Source: Avoscillospira sp045589035
GTDB taxonomy: Bacteria; Bacillota; Clostridia; Oscillospirales; Oscillospiraceae
Length of the DNA: 32,107 nucleotides
Assembly: GCA_045589035.1 (NCBI GenBank)
Contig: JAZNFJ010000022.1
Location: 1-32,107, forward strand
Reading direction: 5' to 3'
Position 1 is the first letter of the stretch. Each line of letters begins with the position of its first letter. Below the pieces are notes generated by a model. It was not told the origin of the DNA. It made no database searches and worked only from the letters and a program-made list of their open reading frames with translations. Made by a program: the position numbers and the translations under genes. Positions 14,983-23,459 of this stretch are shown here, in pieces.

Positions 14983-15973
14983 AAGAACAGTAAATGCTGA
15001 GCGAATGGAACAGATCATCGAAGTCTTTGGATCCTTTGATGAGAATGTGAAGAAAATCGAAGATGCTTTTCAGGTTCATGTAATCAACCGCGGCACCGAA
15101 CTGAAGGTGCTGGGCGATGAAGAGCAAGTGGACCAGGGAGTCCGTGCCATTGAAGGTTTGATGGCGCTGGCCTCCAAGGGTGAAGCCATTGACGAACAAA
15201 AGGTGCGGTATCTGATCGATCTGGTTCGCAGCGGCGATGATGATAAGATCGGTGCCATGGCAAGAGATGTGGTCTGCGTGACCGCTAAAGGCAAACCGGT
15301 CAAGGCCAAAACCCTTGGTCAGCAGAAATATCTCAAGGCTATTGAAAAGAACACTATTACCATCGGTGTCGGTCCTGCCGGCACCGGTAAGACCTATCTG
15401 GCTGTGGCAGAGGCAGTCGCTGCCTTCCGTGCAAAGCAGGTGAACCGGATCATCCTCACCCGTCCTGCGGTGGAAGCCGGTGAACGGCTCGGTTTCCTGC
15501 CCGGTGATCTGCAGAATAAGGTAGATCCCTATCTGCGCCCATTGTACGATGCACTGTTTGACATGCTCGGCCCGGAAACTTATACAAAGTATCTGGAACG
15601 GGGCAATATTGAAGTCGCTCCTCTGGCTTATATGCGCGGCCGTACGCTGGATGACAGTTTCATTATTCTGGATGAGGCGCAGAATACAACCAGAGAGCAG
15701 ATGAAAATGTTTCTGACCCGTCTGGGTTTTGGCTCGAAAATTGTCATCACCGGCGATGTGACCCAGATCGACCTGCCGAGAGATAAAATCAGCGGCCTGA
15801 AGGATGCCGTTCGCGTTTTGGAAAATGTCGAGGATATTGCAATCTGCCGTCTGAACCCCAGCGATGTGGTTCGCCATGCACTTGTTCAGAAGATTGTGGC
15901 GGCTTATGATCAGCAGGAAAAAACAAGACTGCCGGAAGCCACCGGTACCAAAAAATACAAGAGGAAACTGTAA
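14975..15973 (+). CDS. phoH: PhoH family P-loop ATPase
   Basis: A 332-residue cytoplasmic ATPase. An N-terminal RNA-binding-like domain is followed by the Walker A motif GPAGTGKT (133-140) and a Walker B-type FIILDEAQN. Then come the family's KIVITGDVTQIDLPR segment and the ending EDIAICRLNPSDVVRH. PhoH/YbeZ proteins partner with YbeY in rRNA processing and ribosome quality control, and ybeY follows directly here. It overlaps yqfD by eight bases and ybeY by one, so the three are translationally coupled. Confidence 0.93.
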   Translation: MIERTVNAERMEQIIEVFGSFDENVKKIEDAFQVHVINRGTELKVLGDEEQVDQGVRAIEGLMALASKGEAIDEQKVRYLIDLVRSGDDDKIGAMARDVVCVTAKGKPVKAKTLGQQKYLKAIEKNTITIGVGPAGTGKTYLAVAEAVAAFRAKQVNRIILTRPAVEAGERLGFLPGDLQNKVDPYLRPLYDALFDMLGPETYTKYLERGNIEVAPLAYMRGRTLDDSFIILDEAQNTTREQMKMFLTRLGFGSKIVITGDVTQIDLPRDKISGLKDAVRVLENVEDIAICRLNPSDVVRHALVQKIVAAYDQQEKTRLPEATGTKKYKRKL

Positions 15974-16467
15974 TGATGACGAAAATCAATATTTCCTATG
16001 ATACTAAGAGATTGACCAATTTGGGATTGGGTATGCATCTGCGCCGATGCATTACCAAGGCTTTGGAACTTCAGGGTGTAGATGTTCCCTGTGAAATCAA
16101 TGTTCTGGTGACGGACAACGAAGGTATTCGCGGTATCAATCAGGCAAGCCGCAATATCGATAAGCCGACGGATGTGCTGTCCTTCCCGATGTTTGAACTG
16201 ACAGCAGGGGAACTGCCTGAAGACTGGATGCCTTATCTGGATCCCCAGACCGGTCGTGTGCCTTTGGGTGATATGGCAATCTCTCTGGAAAAAGCACTGG
16301 AACAGGCTGCGGAGTTTGGTCACGGTGTGAAACGGGAGATCGGCTATCTGACGGTACATTCCATTCTGCACCTTCTGGGCTATGACCATCTGGATGAAGG
16401 CCCCATGAAGGAGCAGATGCGCGATCGGGAAGAAAAGATTATGACGCAGCTTATGCTGAGCAGATAA
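15973..16467 (+). CDS. ybeY: Endoribonuclease YbeY, rRNA maturation factor
   Basis: A 164-residue metal-dependent endoribonuclease involved in 16S rRNA 3'-end maturation. The zinc-binding signature HSILHLLGYDH gives H129, H133 and H139, and the upstream PTDVLSFPMFE and GDMAISLEKA segments are typical. It starts within the TAATG overlap with phoH. In Bacillus a PgpH-type gene separates phoH from ybeY, and dgkA and cdd lie before era; all three are absent here. Confidence 0.95.
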   Translation: MMTKINISYDTKRLTNLGLGMHLRRCITKALELQGVDVPCEINVLVTDNEGIRGINQASRNIDKPTDVLSFPMFELTAGELPEDWMPYLDPQTGRVPLGDMAISLEKALEQAAEFGHGVKREIGYLTVHSILHLLGYDHLDEGPMKEQMRDREEKIMTQLMLSR

Positions 16468-16487
16468 GAGAAAGAGGAACAAAAGCT

Positions 16488-17369
16488 ATGACAAAATCTG
16501 CCATGATTACCATTGCCGGACGTCCCAATGTGGGAAAATCCACTTTGACCAATGCGATGGTAGGCGAGAAGATCGCCATTGTATCCAATAAGCCTCAGAC
16601 CACCAGAAACCGTATCTGCGGCGTTTTAACAAGAGGGGAAACCCAGATCATTCTGATGGATACTCCCGGCTTCCACAAGCCCAGAACAAAGCTGGGCGAC
16701 TATATGGTCAACATCGTGCATGAATCTGTTGCTGATGTGGATGCAACCTTCCTTCTGGTGGAACCTATTGCCAATGTAGGCGTTCAGGAACAGGAACTGA
16801 TCAATCAGATCCAGTCCAGCGGTGCGCCTGCTGTGCTGGTAATCAATAAGATCGATACAGTGGAAAAAGAAGATCTGCTGGCGGTTATTGCGGCCTACAG
16901 TGAAGCATATGACTTCCAGTCCATTATTCCCATCAGCGCAAAGACCGGTGAGGGTGTGGAACTGCTGCTGCAGGAGGCAGAGAAATTTGCTCAGGAAGGC
17001 CCTCATTTCTTCCCGGAAGATGCTGTAACCGATCAGCCGGAACGGCAGATCATGGCGGAGATCATCCGTGAGAAACTGCTCTGGTGTCTGGATCGGGAGA
17101 TTCCCCATGGAACAGCTGTGGAAATCACCCGGTTTACGGAACGTGAAAATGGTATTATCGATCTGGATGCCACCATCTACTGCGAAAAAGCCAGCCATAA
17201 GGGCATCATCATCGGCAAGCATGGTGATATGCTGAAGAAGATCAGCACCATGGCACGGACAGACTGTGAAAAGTTTATGGGAACAAAGGTGTTTCTGCAG
17301 ACTTGGGTAAAGGTCAAAGAAAACTGGCGGGACAGCGATTTCCTGATCCGAAATTTCGGCTACCAATAA
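16488..17369 (+). CDS. era: GTPase Era, 16S rRNA/30S assembly factor
   Basis: A 293-residue GTPase that binds the 3' end of 16S rRNA during 30S assembly. The G1 loop GRPNVGKST (11-19), a PQTTRN switch, DTPGFHKP (G3), NKID (G4) and SAKTGEG (G5) are in order. A C-terminal KH domain contains GIIIGKHGDMLKKI. Length matches the family. AGAGGAAC lies a few bases before the ATG. Confidence 0.97.
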   Translation: MTKSAMITIAGRPNVGKSTLTNAMVGEKIAIVSNKPQTTRNRICGVLTRGETQIILMDTPGFHKPRTKLGDYMVNIVHESVADVDATFLLVEPIANVGVQEQELINQIQSSGAPAVLVINKIDTVEKEDLLAVIAAYSEAYDFQSIIPISAKTGEGVELLLQEAEKFAQEGPHFFPEDAVTDQPERQIMAEIIREKLLWCLDREIPHGTAVEITRFTERENGIIDLDATIYCEKASHKGIIIGKHGDMLKKISTMARTDCEKFMGTKVFLQTWVKVKENWRDSDFLIRNFGYQ

Positions 17370-17436
17370 TTTTAGGCATAGTGGGCCAAAAATGGAGAAA
17401 CCTAATATCATGATAATGGATATAGGAGGACACATT

Positions 17437-17541
17437 ATGGAACCCAGCTTGCTTTGGAACCTCTTTATAGAGACCGGTGCGCCGGAGCTCTATCTGCTGT
17501 ACCTCAGAGCACTGCGGGAGGCTGAGCCTGCCACAGCTTAG
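17437..17541 (+). CDS. yqzL: YqzL-family small protein
   Basis: A 34-residue ORF between era and recO, exactly where Bacillus carries yqzL. Its pattern (LLWNLFIETGAPELYLLYLRAL) matches the family core of a Trp, Phe-x2-Thr-Gly and Tyr-Leu-Leu. A strong AGGAGGA site lies a few bases before the ATG, supporting real translation. It is shorter than the Bacillus protein, as clostridial forms tend to be, and lacks its acidic tail. The function is unknown. Confidence 0.85.
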   Translation: MEPSLLWNLFIETGAPELYLLYLRALREAEPATA

Positions 17542-17555
17542 AAATTGGAGTTTAT

Positions 17556-18299
17556 ATGTACTTTAAGACCGAAGGCCTTGTGCTGCGAGAAACTGAATAT
17601 AAAGAAGCAGACAAGCTGCTGACGGTGCTGACGAAGGATCGCGGAAAGCTGACGCTGCGAGCCAGAGGAGTCAGAAGCAAGAGCAGCCGCTTAAAAGGCG
17701 GCTGCCAGCTTCTGGCTTACTCTGAATTTACGGTCTTTGAAAACCGGGGAATGCAGCTGATTGATGAGGCTGTGCCCATCATGCTGTTTATGCCCCTGCG
17801 GTCTGATATTGAGAAGCTGTCATTGGCTTCTTATTTTGCGCAGGTGGCGGAGGTTTTGTCTCAGGAAGACAGTCCTGATCCGCAGCTGCTTTCTCTGTGC
17901 CTGAATGCGATCTATGCTTTGGCGGAACTGGAGAAACCGCAGGCATTGGTAAAAGCAGCATTTGAGCTTCGGGCTGCCTGTCAGGCTGGGTATCTGCCGG
18001 GCTTGGACGGTTGCTCCGTCTGCGGGAATCCGGAGCCGGATCGCTTCCTTGTGGCAGCAGGTGCGGTACAATGCGCCGGATGTCTGTCTGGGGAGGAAAC
18101 GGGCCTTCGACTGCCCGTCCACAGCGGTACACTCCATGCGCTGCGGTACATAACCTCCTGTGACCAGAAGCGGCTGTTTTCTTTTCAGCTTTCTGATGAT
18201 GGACTGAAGGAACTTTCTGATATTGCGGAAACCTACCTGCTGACCCAGCTGGAACGCGGTTTCTTTACACTGGATTTTTATAAATCCATGAGAATCTGA
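17556..18299 (+). CDS. recO: DNA repair protein RecO
   Basis: A 247-residue recombination mediator that helps load RecA onto SSB-coated DNA with RecR. The N-terminal OB-fold shows the usual opening (TEGLVLRETEYKEADKLL, then DRGKLTLRARGVR). A helical C-terminal domain carries a four-Cys zinc site: C153, C156, C173 and C176. Position after era and yqzL is the standard Firmicute order. It is separated from yqzL by 14 bases and from mutS2 by 15 bases. Confidence 0.94.
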   Translation: MYFKTEGLVLRETEYKEADKLLTVLTKDRGKLTLRARGVRSKSSRLKGGCQLLAYSEFTVFENRGMQLIDEAVPIMLFMPLRSDIEKLSLASYFAQVAEVLSQEDSPDPQLLSLCLNAIYALAELEKPQALVKAAFELRAACQAGYLPGLDGCSVCGNPEPDRFLVAAGAVQCAGCLSGEETGLRLPVHSGTLHALRYITSCDQKRLFSFQLSDDGLKELSDIAETYLLTQLERGFFTLDFYKSMRI

Positions 18300-18314
18300 T
18301 TTGAGGATTTTGTT

Positions 18315-20690
18315 ATGAGTGAGTTGTATGAAAAATCTTTGCACAAGCTGGAACTGGATACAGTGCTGCGTTTGCTGGCAGACCAGGCTTCCAGTGAGGA
18401 AGCGAAGATGCAGTGTATGTCTTTGCGTCCCCAGGCGGATATTGATGATATTCATCATCTGCAGCAGCAGACTTCTGCGGCTTGTATGCTGATCACCAAG
18501 AAGGGATCTCCCGGATTGGGCGGTATTCGCGATGTTGGTGAATCGCTTGCCCGCGCAGACCGTGGGGGATGTTTGTCTGCGGGCGAACTGCTGAAAATTG
18601 CAGGTGTTCTGCGCTGCGCCAGAATGGTGAAAAACTATGCGGAAACGGATGCGGTTTCTTCTGTTCTGGATCCGTATTTTATGGATCTGGTAGGAAATAA
18701 GTATCTGGAGGAGCGCATCGATACCTCCATTATTTCTGAAGAGGAAATTGCGGATTCTGCCAGCAGTGAATTGGCTGATATTCGCCGGCATATTCGGATT
18801 CAGAGTTCCAAAGTGCGCGAATCTCTGCAGAAGATCATTTCTTCTCCGACATATGCAAAATTCCTGCGGGAACCGATTATTACCATTCGCTCTGATCGAT
18901 TTGTTGTGCCTGTCAAGAGCGAATACAAATCCTCTGTTCCCGGCCTTGTGCACGATGTGTCCTCTTCCGGCAGTACGTTCTTCATTGAGCCTATGCAGGC
19001 GGTCAATGCGAATAATGAACTGCGGGAACTCTTTGCCAGAGAACGGAAAGAGATTGAGCGGATCTTGGCAGAACTGTCTGCAGAGGCTGCTGCCTACAAG
19101 GAGCATATCGACCATAATTTTGAGATTCTGGTGAAACTGGACTGTATTTTTGCCCGTGCAAAGCTGTCCTTCCAGATGAACGCCATTGAGCCGGAAATTC
19201 GCAGTGATGGAAGATTGGAACTGAAAAAAGCGCGGCATCCTTTGATTGATAAGAAGTCTGTTGTGCCTGTTTCTGTACGTCTTGGTGATGATTTTGACAC
19301 CATGGTTATCACCGGCCCCAATACTGGCGGTAAGACGGTTACACTCAAGACCATCGGTCTGCTGACGTTGATGGCAGAGTGCGGTCTGCACATTCCAGCC
19401 GATGACGGAAGCTGTATTTCTGTCTATGAGAGAGTCCTTGCGGATATCGGCGACGAACAGTCCATTGAGCAGTCGTTGTCCACATTTTCCGCACACATGA
19501 AAAATATTGTGGAGATTGTTTCTCTCTGCGATGAACGATCTCTGGTGCTGTTTGATGAGTTGGGTGCTGGCACGGACCCGGCTGAGGGTGCTGCTTTGGC
19601 CATTGCGCTGATTCAGTATTGCAGACAGCGGGGAGCCAATGTAGCTGCAACGACTCACTACGCGGAATTGAAGTTATTTGCCATGCGGACTGCAGGTGTC
19701 ATCAATGCTTCCTGTGAGTTTGATGTGGAAACGCTCCGTCCCACTTATCGTCTGTTGATTGGTATTCCGGGAAAATCCAATGCGTTTGCCATCTCCAGAA
19801 AGCTGGGGTTGCCGGAGCATATCATCGACGATGCGGCAGACCTGATTAACGAGAACGATGCGAATTTTGAAGATGTACTCAATCAGCTGGAAGAGCAGCG
19901 GCAGGCCATGGAACAGGCCCGCCAGGAGGCTGAAACCCTGCGCAGGCAGACCGAACAGACAAAAAAGCAATCGGATGCATATTTCAACGAACTGAAAAAA
20001 GAGCGGGAAAAGGCAGTTGCCAAGGCCAGAAAGGAAGCGCAGCAGATTATTGATGACGCCCGCCGTACAGCCAATTCTGTGCAGGAAGAACTGAAGCAGC
20101 TTAGAAAACAGATGAAGGATACAGCGGATGCACAGGGCGTCAATCTGAAACAGTCCGAACTGAGAAGAGCGTTGAATGAAGCGGAAAGCAGGCTGGTAGG
20201 CGAAAAGGAACAACCTCAGCGGCCTGCACCTACCAGAGCCATCAAAGTGGGTGACACAGTAGAACTGCTGAAATACGGCTCTCATGCAACTGTCCTTACG
20301 ATCAATAAAGACGGAAGCTATGAACTGCAGGCCGGTATTATGAAGATCACCGCGAAGCCGGAAGAGGTCTACTTGATTGAAACCCAGCAGACCAAGCTGG
20401 TCAAGAAAAAGCCGCAGGCGAACCAGCGGGAACTGCGGATGGAAAGCTCTTTGCCGGAACTGGATATTCGCGGCATGGCTTCCGATGAAATGTTGGGCGT
20501 GTTGTGCGTTTTCCTGGATAATGCGTTCCTTGCAAACCGTCCTTCGGTTCGAATTATTCACGGAAAAGGTACCGGTGTCCTTCGCGCTGCCGTTCATGCG
20601 GAACTGAGAAAGTGCAAATATGTCAAGAAATTCCGCCTCGGAACCTACGGTGAGGGAGAAGATGGCGTAACTATCGTGGAATTTGCATAA
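18315..20690 (+). CDS. mutS2: Endonuclease MutS2
   Basis: A 791-residue MutS paralogue lacking the mismatch-recognition domain. The core ATPase carries Walker A GPNTGGKT (334-341), a Walker B-type LVLFDELGAGTDP, and a downstream TTHYAELK. A long coiled-coil region (about 510-620) precedes the C-terminal Smr nuclease domain, with LDIRGM near 716 and IIHGKGTGVLR. Family members act on branched DNA and, in Bacillus, on collided ribosomes. Length agrees with the family. It ends the yqfC-mutS2 run, and a new promoter begins within seven bases of its stop. Confidence 0.96.
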   Translation: MSELYEKSLHKLELDTVLRLLADQASSEEAKMQCMSLRPQADIDDIHHLQQQTSAACMLITKKGSPGLGGIRDVGESLARADRGGCLSAGELLKIAGVLRCARMVKNYAETDAVSSVLDPYFMDLVGNKYLEERIDTSIISEEEIADSASSELADIRRHIRIQSSKVRESLQKIISSPTYAKFLREPIITIRSDRFVVPVKSEYKSSVPGLVHDVSSSGSTFFIEPMQAVNANNELRELFARERKEIERILAELSAEAAAYKEHIDHNFEILVKLDCIFARAKLSFQMNAIEPEIRSDGRLELKKARHPLIDKKSVVPVSVRLGDDFDTMVITGPNTGGKTVTLKTIGLLTLMAECGLHIPADDGSCISVYERVLADIGDEQSIEQSLSTFSAHMKNIVEIVSLCDERSLVLFDELGAGTDPAEGAALAIALIQYCRQRGANVAATTHYAELKLFAMRTAGVINASCEFDVETLRPTYRLLIGIPGKSNAFAISRKLGLPEHIIDDAADLINENDANFEDVLNQLEEQRQAMEQARQEAETLRRQTEQTKKQSDAYFNELKKEREKAVAKARKEAQQIIDDARRTANSVQEELKQLRKQMKDTADAQGVNLKQSELRRALNEAESRLVGEKEQPQRPAPTRAIKVGDTVELLKYGSHATVLTINKDGSYELQAGIMKITAKPEEVYLIETQQTKLVKKKPQANQRELRMESSLPELDIRGMASDEMLGVLCVFLDNAFLANRPSVRIIHGKGTGVLRAAVHAELRKCKYVKKFRLGTYGEGEDGVTIVEFA

Positions 20691-20696
20691 TTATCA

Positions 20697-20724
20697 TTGA
20701 CATTTTTATAAAATTTGCTAAAAT
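20697..20724 (+). promoter_or_regulatory. Strong sigma-A promoter of the HPr-like gene
   Basis: Consensus TTGACA (20697-20702), 16 bases, then TAAAAT (20719-20724) preceded by TGC, an extended -10. AAGGAGAG stands before the ATG at 20760. Confidence 0.82.
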
Positions 20725-20759
20725 GTATGGTATAAGATTGCCTTAAGGAGAGTCATACT

Positions 20760-21020
20760 ATGTACATGCAGCAGTCTATCGTCAAGTGTGAATCGGGACT
20801 GTATAACCGCCAGGCTACCTACTTCATTCAGAAGGCCAACGACTTCAAGTCCAGCATCTGGATCGAAGTGGAAGAGCGCCGTATCAATGCCAAGAGCTTG
20901 CTGGGCGTCCTGTCTATGGGTATCACCAAGGGCACCCGTATCAGTCTGATCGCTGAAGGCCCCGATGAAACTGAGGCTGTCAATACGCTGACTGAAATGC
21001 TGGTCAAGGAAATTTTCTGA
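20760..21020 (+). CDS. HPr-like (Crh-type) protein lacking the phosphorylatable His15
   Basis: An 86-residue protein of the HPr fold. The usual GLHARPA active-site motif reads GLYNRQA, so position 15 is Tyr and it cannot accept phosphate from PEP-PTS Enzyme I. The regulatory site is kept: NAKSLLGVLSMGI places Ser at position 46, the residue phosphorylated by HPr kinase in HPr and Crh. This resembles Bacillus Crh (Gln15, Ser46) in logic, but the residue differs, so direct orthology is not shown. Strong promoter, extended -10, its own terminator and codon use like the S1 gene suggest abundant expression as a single-gene unit. Confidence 0.85.
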   Translation: MYMQQSIVKCESGLYNRQATYFIQKANDFKSSIWIEVEERRINAKSLLGVLSMGITKGTRISLIAEGPDETEAVNTLTEMLVKEIF

Positions 21021-21036
21021 TAGCGGATATAGAATT

Positions 21037-21072
21037 ACTGCCTCGAAAGCTTGTTTTTGAGGCAGTTTTTTC
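21037..21072 (+). terminator. Terminator after the HPr-like gene
   Basis: ACTGCCTC (21037-21044) pairs with GAGGCAGT (21059-21066). The inner part can pair further, and TTTTTT follows up to 21071. It separates this unit from uvrC. Confidence 0.9.
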
Positions 21073-21088
21073 TATTGTGAGGTGTGGT

Positions 21089-22912
21089 ATGACAGTAGAG
21101 GAATTAAAGGAAAAAGCCCACACATTGCCAATGGCTCCGGGTGTCTATCTGATGCAGGAACGGTCCGGAAAGGTTATATATGTGGGCAAGGCAAAAAAAC
21201 TGCGCAATCGTGTCAGCCAGTATTTTGTGGATTCGGCATCGCATTCGCCTAAAACAAGAATGATGGTATCCCAGATCCATCATTTTGATGTGATTGTTGC
21301 CGCTTCTGAGTTTGAAGCACTGGTGTTGGAATGCTCCCTCATCAAGCGGCATATGCCAAAATACAACATCCTGCTGAAGGATGATAAAGGATATCCGTAT
21401 TTGCGGATTGATATGCGGGAGGAGTTTCCTTCCATGACGATGGTTGGCCGCGTGACAGATGACGGTGCGGATTATTACGGACCCTACGGCGGCAGATACG
21501 TGACACAGCAGCTGATCGATACCATTCGTCTGGCATTTAAACTGCCCGGATGCAGCAAACGATTTCCGGCTGATCAAGGTAAGAACCGTCCTTGCCTGAA
21601 TTATCACATGAATAACTGCGATGCCTGGTGTCAGCTTGGAAAGACATCGGCACAGTACCGGCAGACGATGCAGCAGGTTTCTTTGCTGCTGCAGGGGAAA
21701 TATAAACAAATCGCGGCACAGCTGCGTGTAGAAATGGAAGTAGCTGCAGAGAACCTGGAGTTTGAACGGGCGGCTGCTTTTCGTGACAGACTGCTTGCCA
21801 TTGAAAACCTCGGCAAGAAACAGCTGGTAACTGCCGGAACGATGGCACATACAGATGTGATTGGTTACTATGAAGGAGCGGCGAAAGCCTGTTTTGCGGT
21901 GCTGCACTATGTGGAAGGAAGCTTGCTGGATAAGACCTATGAGATCGTGCCGCTGTCAGACAGCAGGGAAGAAGCGGTTTCGACTTTGGTAAAGCAGTAT
22001 TATCTTTCGAGAAACTGTGCACCTAAGGAGATCTTGCTGCCTTGTGAAATGGAAGATGCGCAGCTGTTTTCTGATCTTCTGATGGATAACCTGAAAAAGA
22101 GAGTGCATATCCGCACACCTCAGAGAGGTGACGGCGTGGCTCTGGTGCAGCTTGCCAACAAGAATGCAAAGGAAGAGGTCGAACGCATTACCACAAAAGA
22201 AGAGCGAAATGCGGGTACATTGCTTCTGTTGCAGGAACTTCTGGATTTAAGCGAAAAACCCAAGCGGATGGAATCTTACGATATTTCCAATACCGCGGGT
22301 ACAGACATTGTTGCGTCTATGGTTGTTTTTTCTGATGGAAAGCCCTTGAAACGGGACTACCGTCATTTTAAACTGCAGGGCCTTGCCGGTCAGGATGACT
22401 ATGGGTCTATGGCGCAGGTTCTGACCAGAAGATTTACGCATTATCTGAACAAAGATAAGGGCTTCGAGGAAACACCGGATCTTCTGTTGATCGATGGCGG
22501 CATTACCCATGCCAGAACCGCCGTAGAAGCCCTCAGACAGCTTGGTCTGCAGCTTCCTGTGTTCGGCATGGTCAAGGATCATCGCCATCGTACGCGAGCG
22601 CTGGTGACCCCTGAAGGGCTGGAGATCGGCATACAGGCACATCCTTCTGTTTTTGCACTCATTGGACAGATACAGGAGGAAACCCACCGTTTTGCCATTG
22701 AGTACCACCGAAAACTTCGCAGTAAACGGCTGCAGGAATCTGTGCTGGATGAAATCCCGGGTATCGGTCCTGTGAAAAAGAAAGTGCTTCTTTCGAAATT
22801 TAAATCTGTGAGTGCGGTAAAGAAAGCTGCGGTGGAGGAACTTTCGAGAGTTATAGGAGAGGCAGCTGCGAAGTCGGTCTATGGATATTTCCGTCAAGGA
22901 GAGGAAACATGA
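21089..22912 (+). CDS. uvrC: Excinuclease ABC subunit C
   Basis: A 607-residue nucleotide-excision-repair nuclease that makes both incisions around a lesion with UvrB. The N-terminal GIY-YIG domain shows GVYLM (18-22) and YVGK (31-34). A UVR motif for UvrB binding lies near 198-233. An RNase H-like domain (SYDISNTAGTD, LLIDGG) and a C-terminal helix-hairpin-helix (IPGIGPVKKKVLL) follow. The ATG at 21089 is chosen over an upstream in-frame GTG because GAGGTG precedes it. No clear promoter is visible in the 16 bases after the terminator, so it may depend on partial readthrough. Confidence 0.95.
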   Translation: MTVEELKEKAHTLPMAPGVYLMQERSGKVIYVGKAKKLRNRVSQYFVDSASHSPKTRMMVSQIHHFDVIVAASEFEALVLECSLIKRHMPKYNILLKDDKGYPYLRIDMREEFPSMTMVGRVTDDGADYYGPYGGRYVTQQLIDTIRLAFKLPGCSKRFPADQGKNRPCLNYHMNNCDAWCQLGKTSAQYRQTMQQVSLLLQGKYKQIAAQLRVEMEVAAENLEFERAAAFRDRLLAIENLGKKQLVTAGTMAHTDVIGYYEGAAKACFAVLHYVEGSLLDKTYEIVPLSDSREEAVSTLVKQYYLSRNCAPKEILLPCEMEDAQLFSDLLMDNLKKRVHIRTPQRGDGVALVQLANKNAKEEVERITTKEERNAGTLLLLQELLDLSEKPKRMESYDISNTAGTDIVASMVVFSDGKPLKRDYRHFKLQGLAGQDDYGSMAQVLTRRFTHYLNKDKGFEETPDLLLIDGGITHARTAVEALRQLGLQLPVFGMVKDHRHRTRALVTPEGLEIGIQAHPSVFALIGQIQEETHRFAIEYHRKLRSKRLQESVLDEIPGIGPVKKKVLLSKFKSVSAVKKAAVEELSRVIGEAAAKSVYGYFRQGEET

Positions 22913-23457
22913 GAGTCATTACCGGAAAAGCAAGAGGTGTGCGGCTGAAGACCCCGAAAGGGGAAAAGACCAGACCCACTGCCGATCGTGTGAAAGAAGC
23001 TGTTTTTTCTATCATTCAGTTTGAGGTGGAGAACAGCCGCTTTTTGGATTTGTTTGCCGGCACCGGTCAGATGGGTATTGAGGCGTTGAGCAGAGGCGCC
23101 CGTCGCGCAGTGTTCGTGGATGAGTGGAAAGATGCCTGTCAGCTGGTAAAAGAAAATCTTCGGTTATCCGGATTGTCCCAGCAGGCTGAAGTGGTGCAGG
23201 GCAGTTATATGTCCTATCTGGAAAGATGCCGGGAACAGTTCGATATTATCTTCTTAGACCCGCCTTATGCAGAGATTTTTCTGGAAAATACCCTAAATAA
23301 AATATCAGAAATTGACATTCTAGCAGACAGTGGTATAATAATCTGTGAAAGACCTGCAGAAAAGCAGTTGGATCTGGAGATTCCGGGTCTGAATCGGTGT
23401 AAAGATTACCGTTACGGTAAAACCTGGATCACCGTATTCCGAAAGGAAACAAACTGA
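22909..23457 (+). CDS. rsmD: 16S rRNA (guanine966-N2)-methyltransferase
   Basis: A 182-residue SAM-dependent methyltransferase. SAM-binding motif DLFAGTGQMGIEAL and catalytic DPPY (117-120) are present, and the N-terminus MRVITGKARG is typical of RsmD. It overlaps uvrC by four bases and precedes coaD, the usual neighbour. The coding sequence contains a consensus sigma-A promoter that may drive the next two genes. Confidence 0.94.
   Translation: MRVITGKARGVRLKTPKGEKTRPTADRVKEAVFSIIQFEVENSRFLDLFAGTGQMGIEALSRGARRAVFVDEWKDACQLVKENLRLSGLSQQAEVVQGSYMSYLERCREQFDIIFLDPPYAEIFLENTLNKISEIDILADSGIIICERPAEKQLDLEIPGLNRCKDYRYGKTWITVFRKETN
23312..23339 (+). promoter_or_regulatory. Consensus sigma-A promoter inside rsmD
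   Basis: TTGACA (23312-23317), 16 bases, then TATAAT (23334-23339) preceded by TGG, an extended -10. Both boxes match the consensus fully. It lies in an AT-rich patch within rsmD, about 120 bases before coaD, and could serve coaD and the coiled-coil gene. Confidence 0.65.
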
Positions 23458-23459
23458 TT

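Noticed and set aside
17406..17415. TATCATGATA palindrome before yqzL
   Set aside because: Ten bases only, no promoter boxes around it and no second copy seen; not enough to call an operator.
17820..19658. A 612-codon minus-strand frame over recO and mutS2
   Set aside because: It spans two well-identified plus-strand genes and has the composition of an antisense shadow, with no motif.
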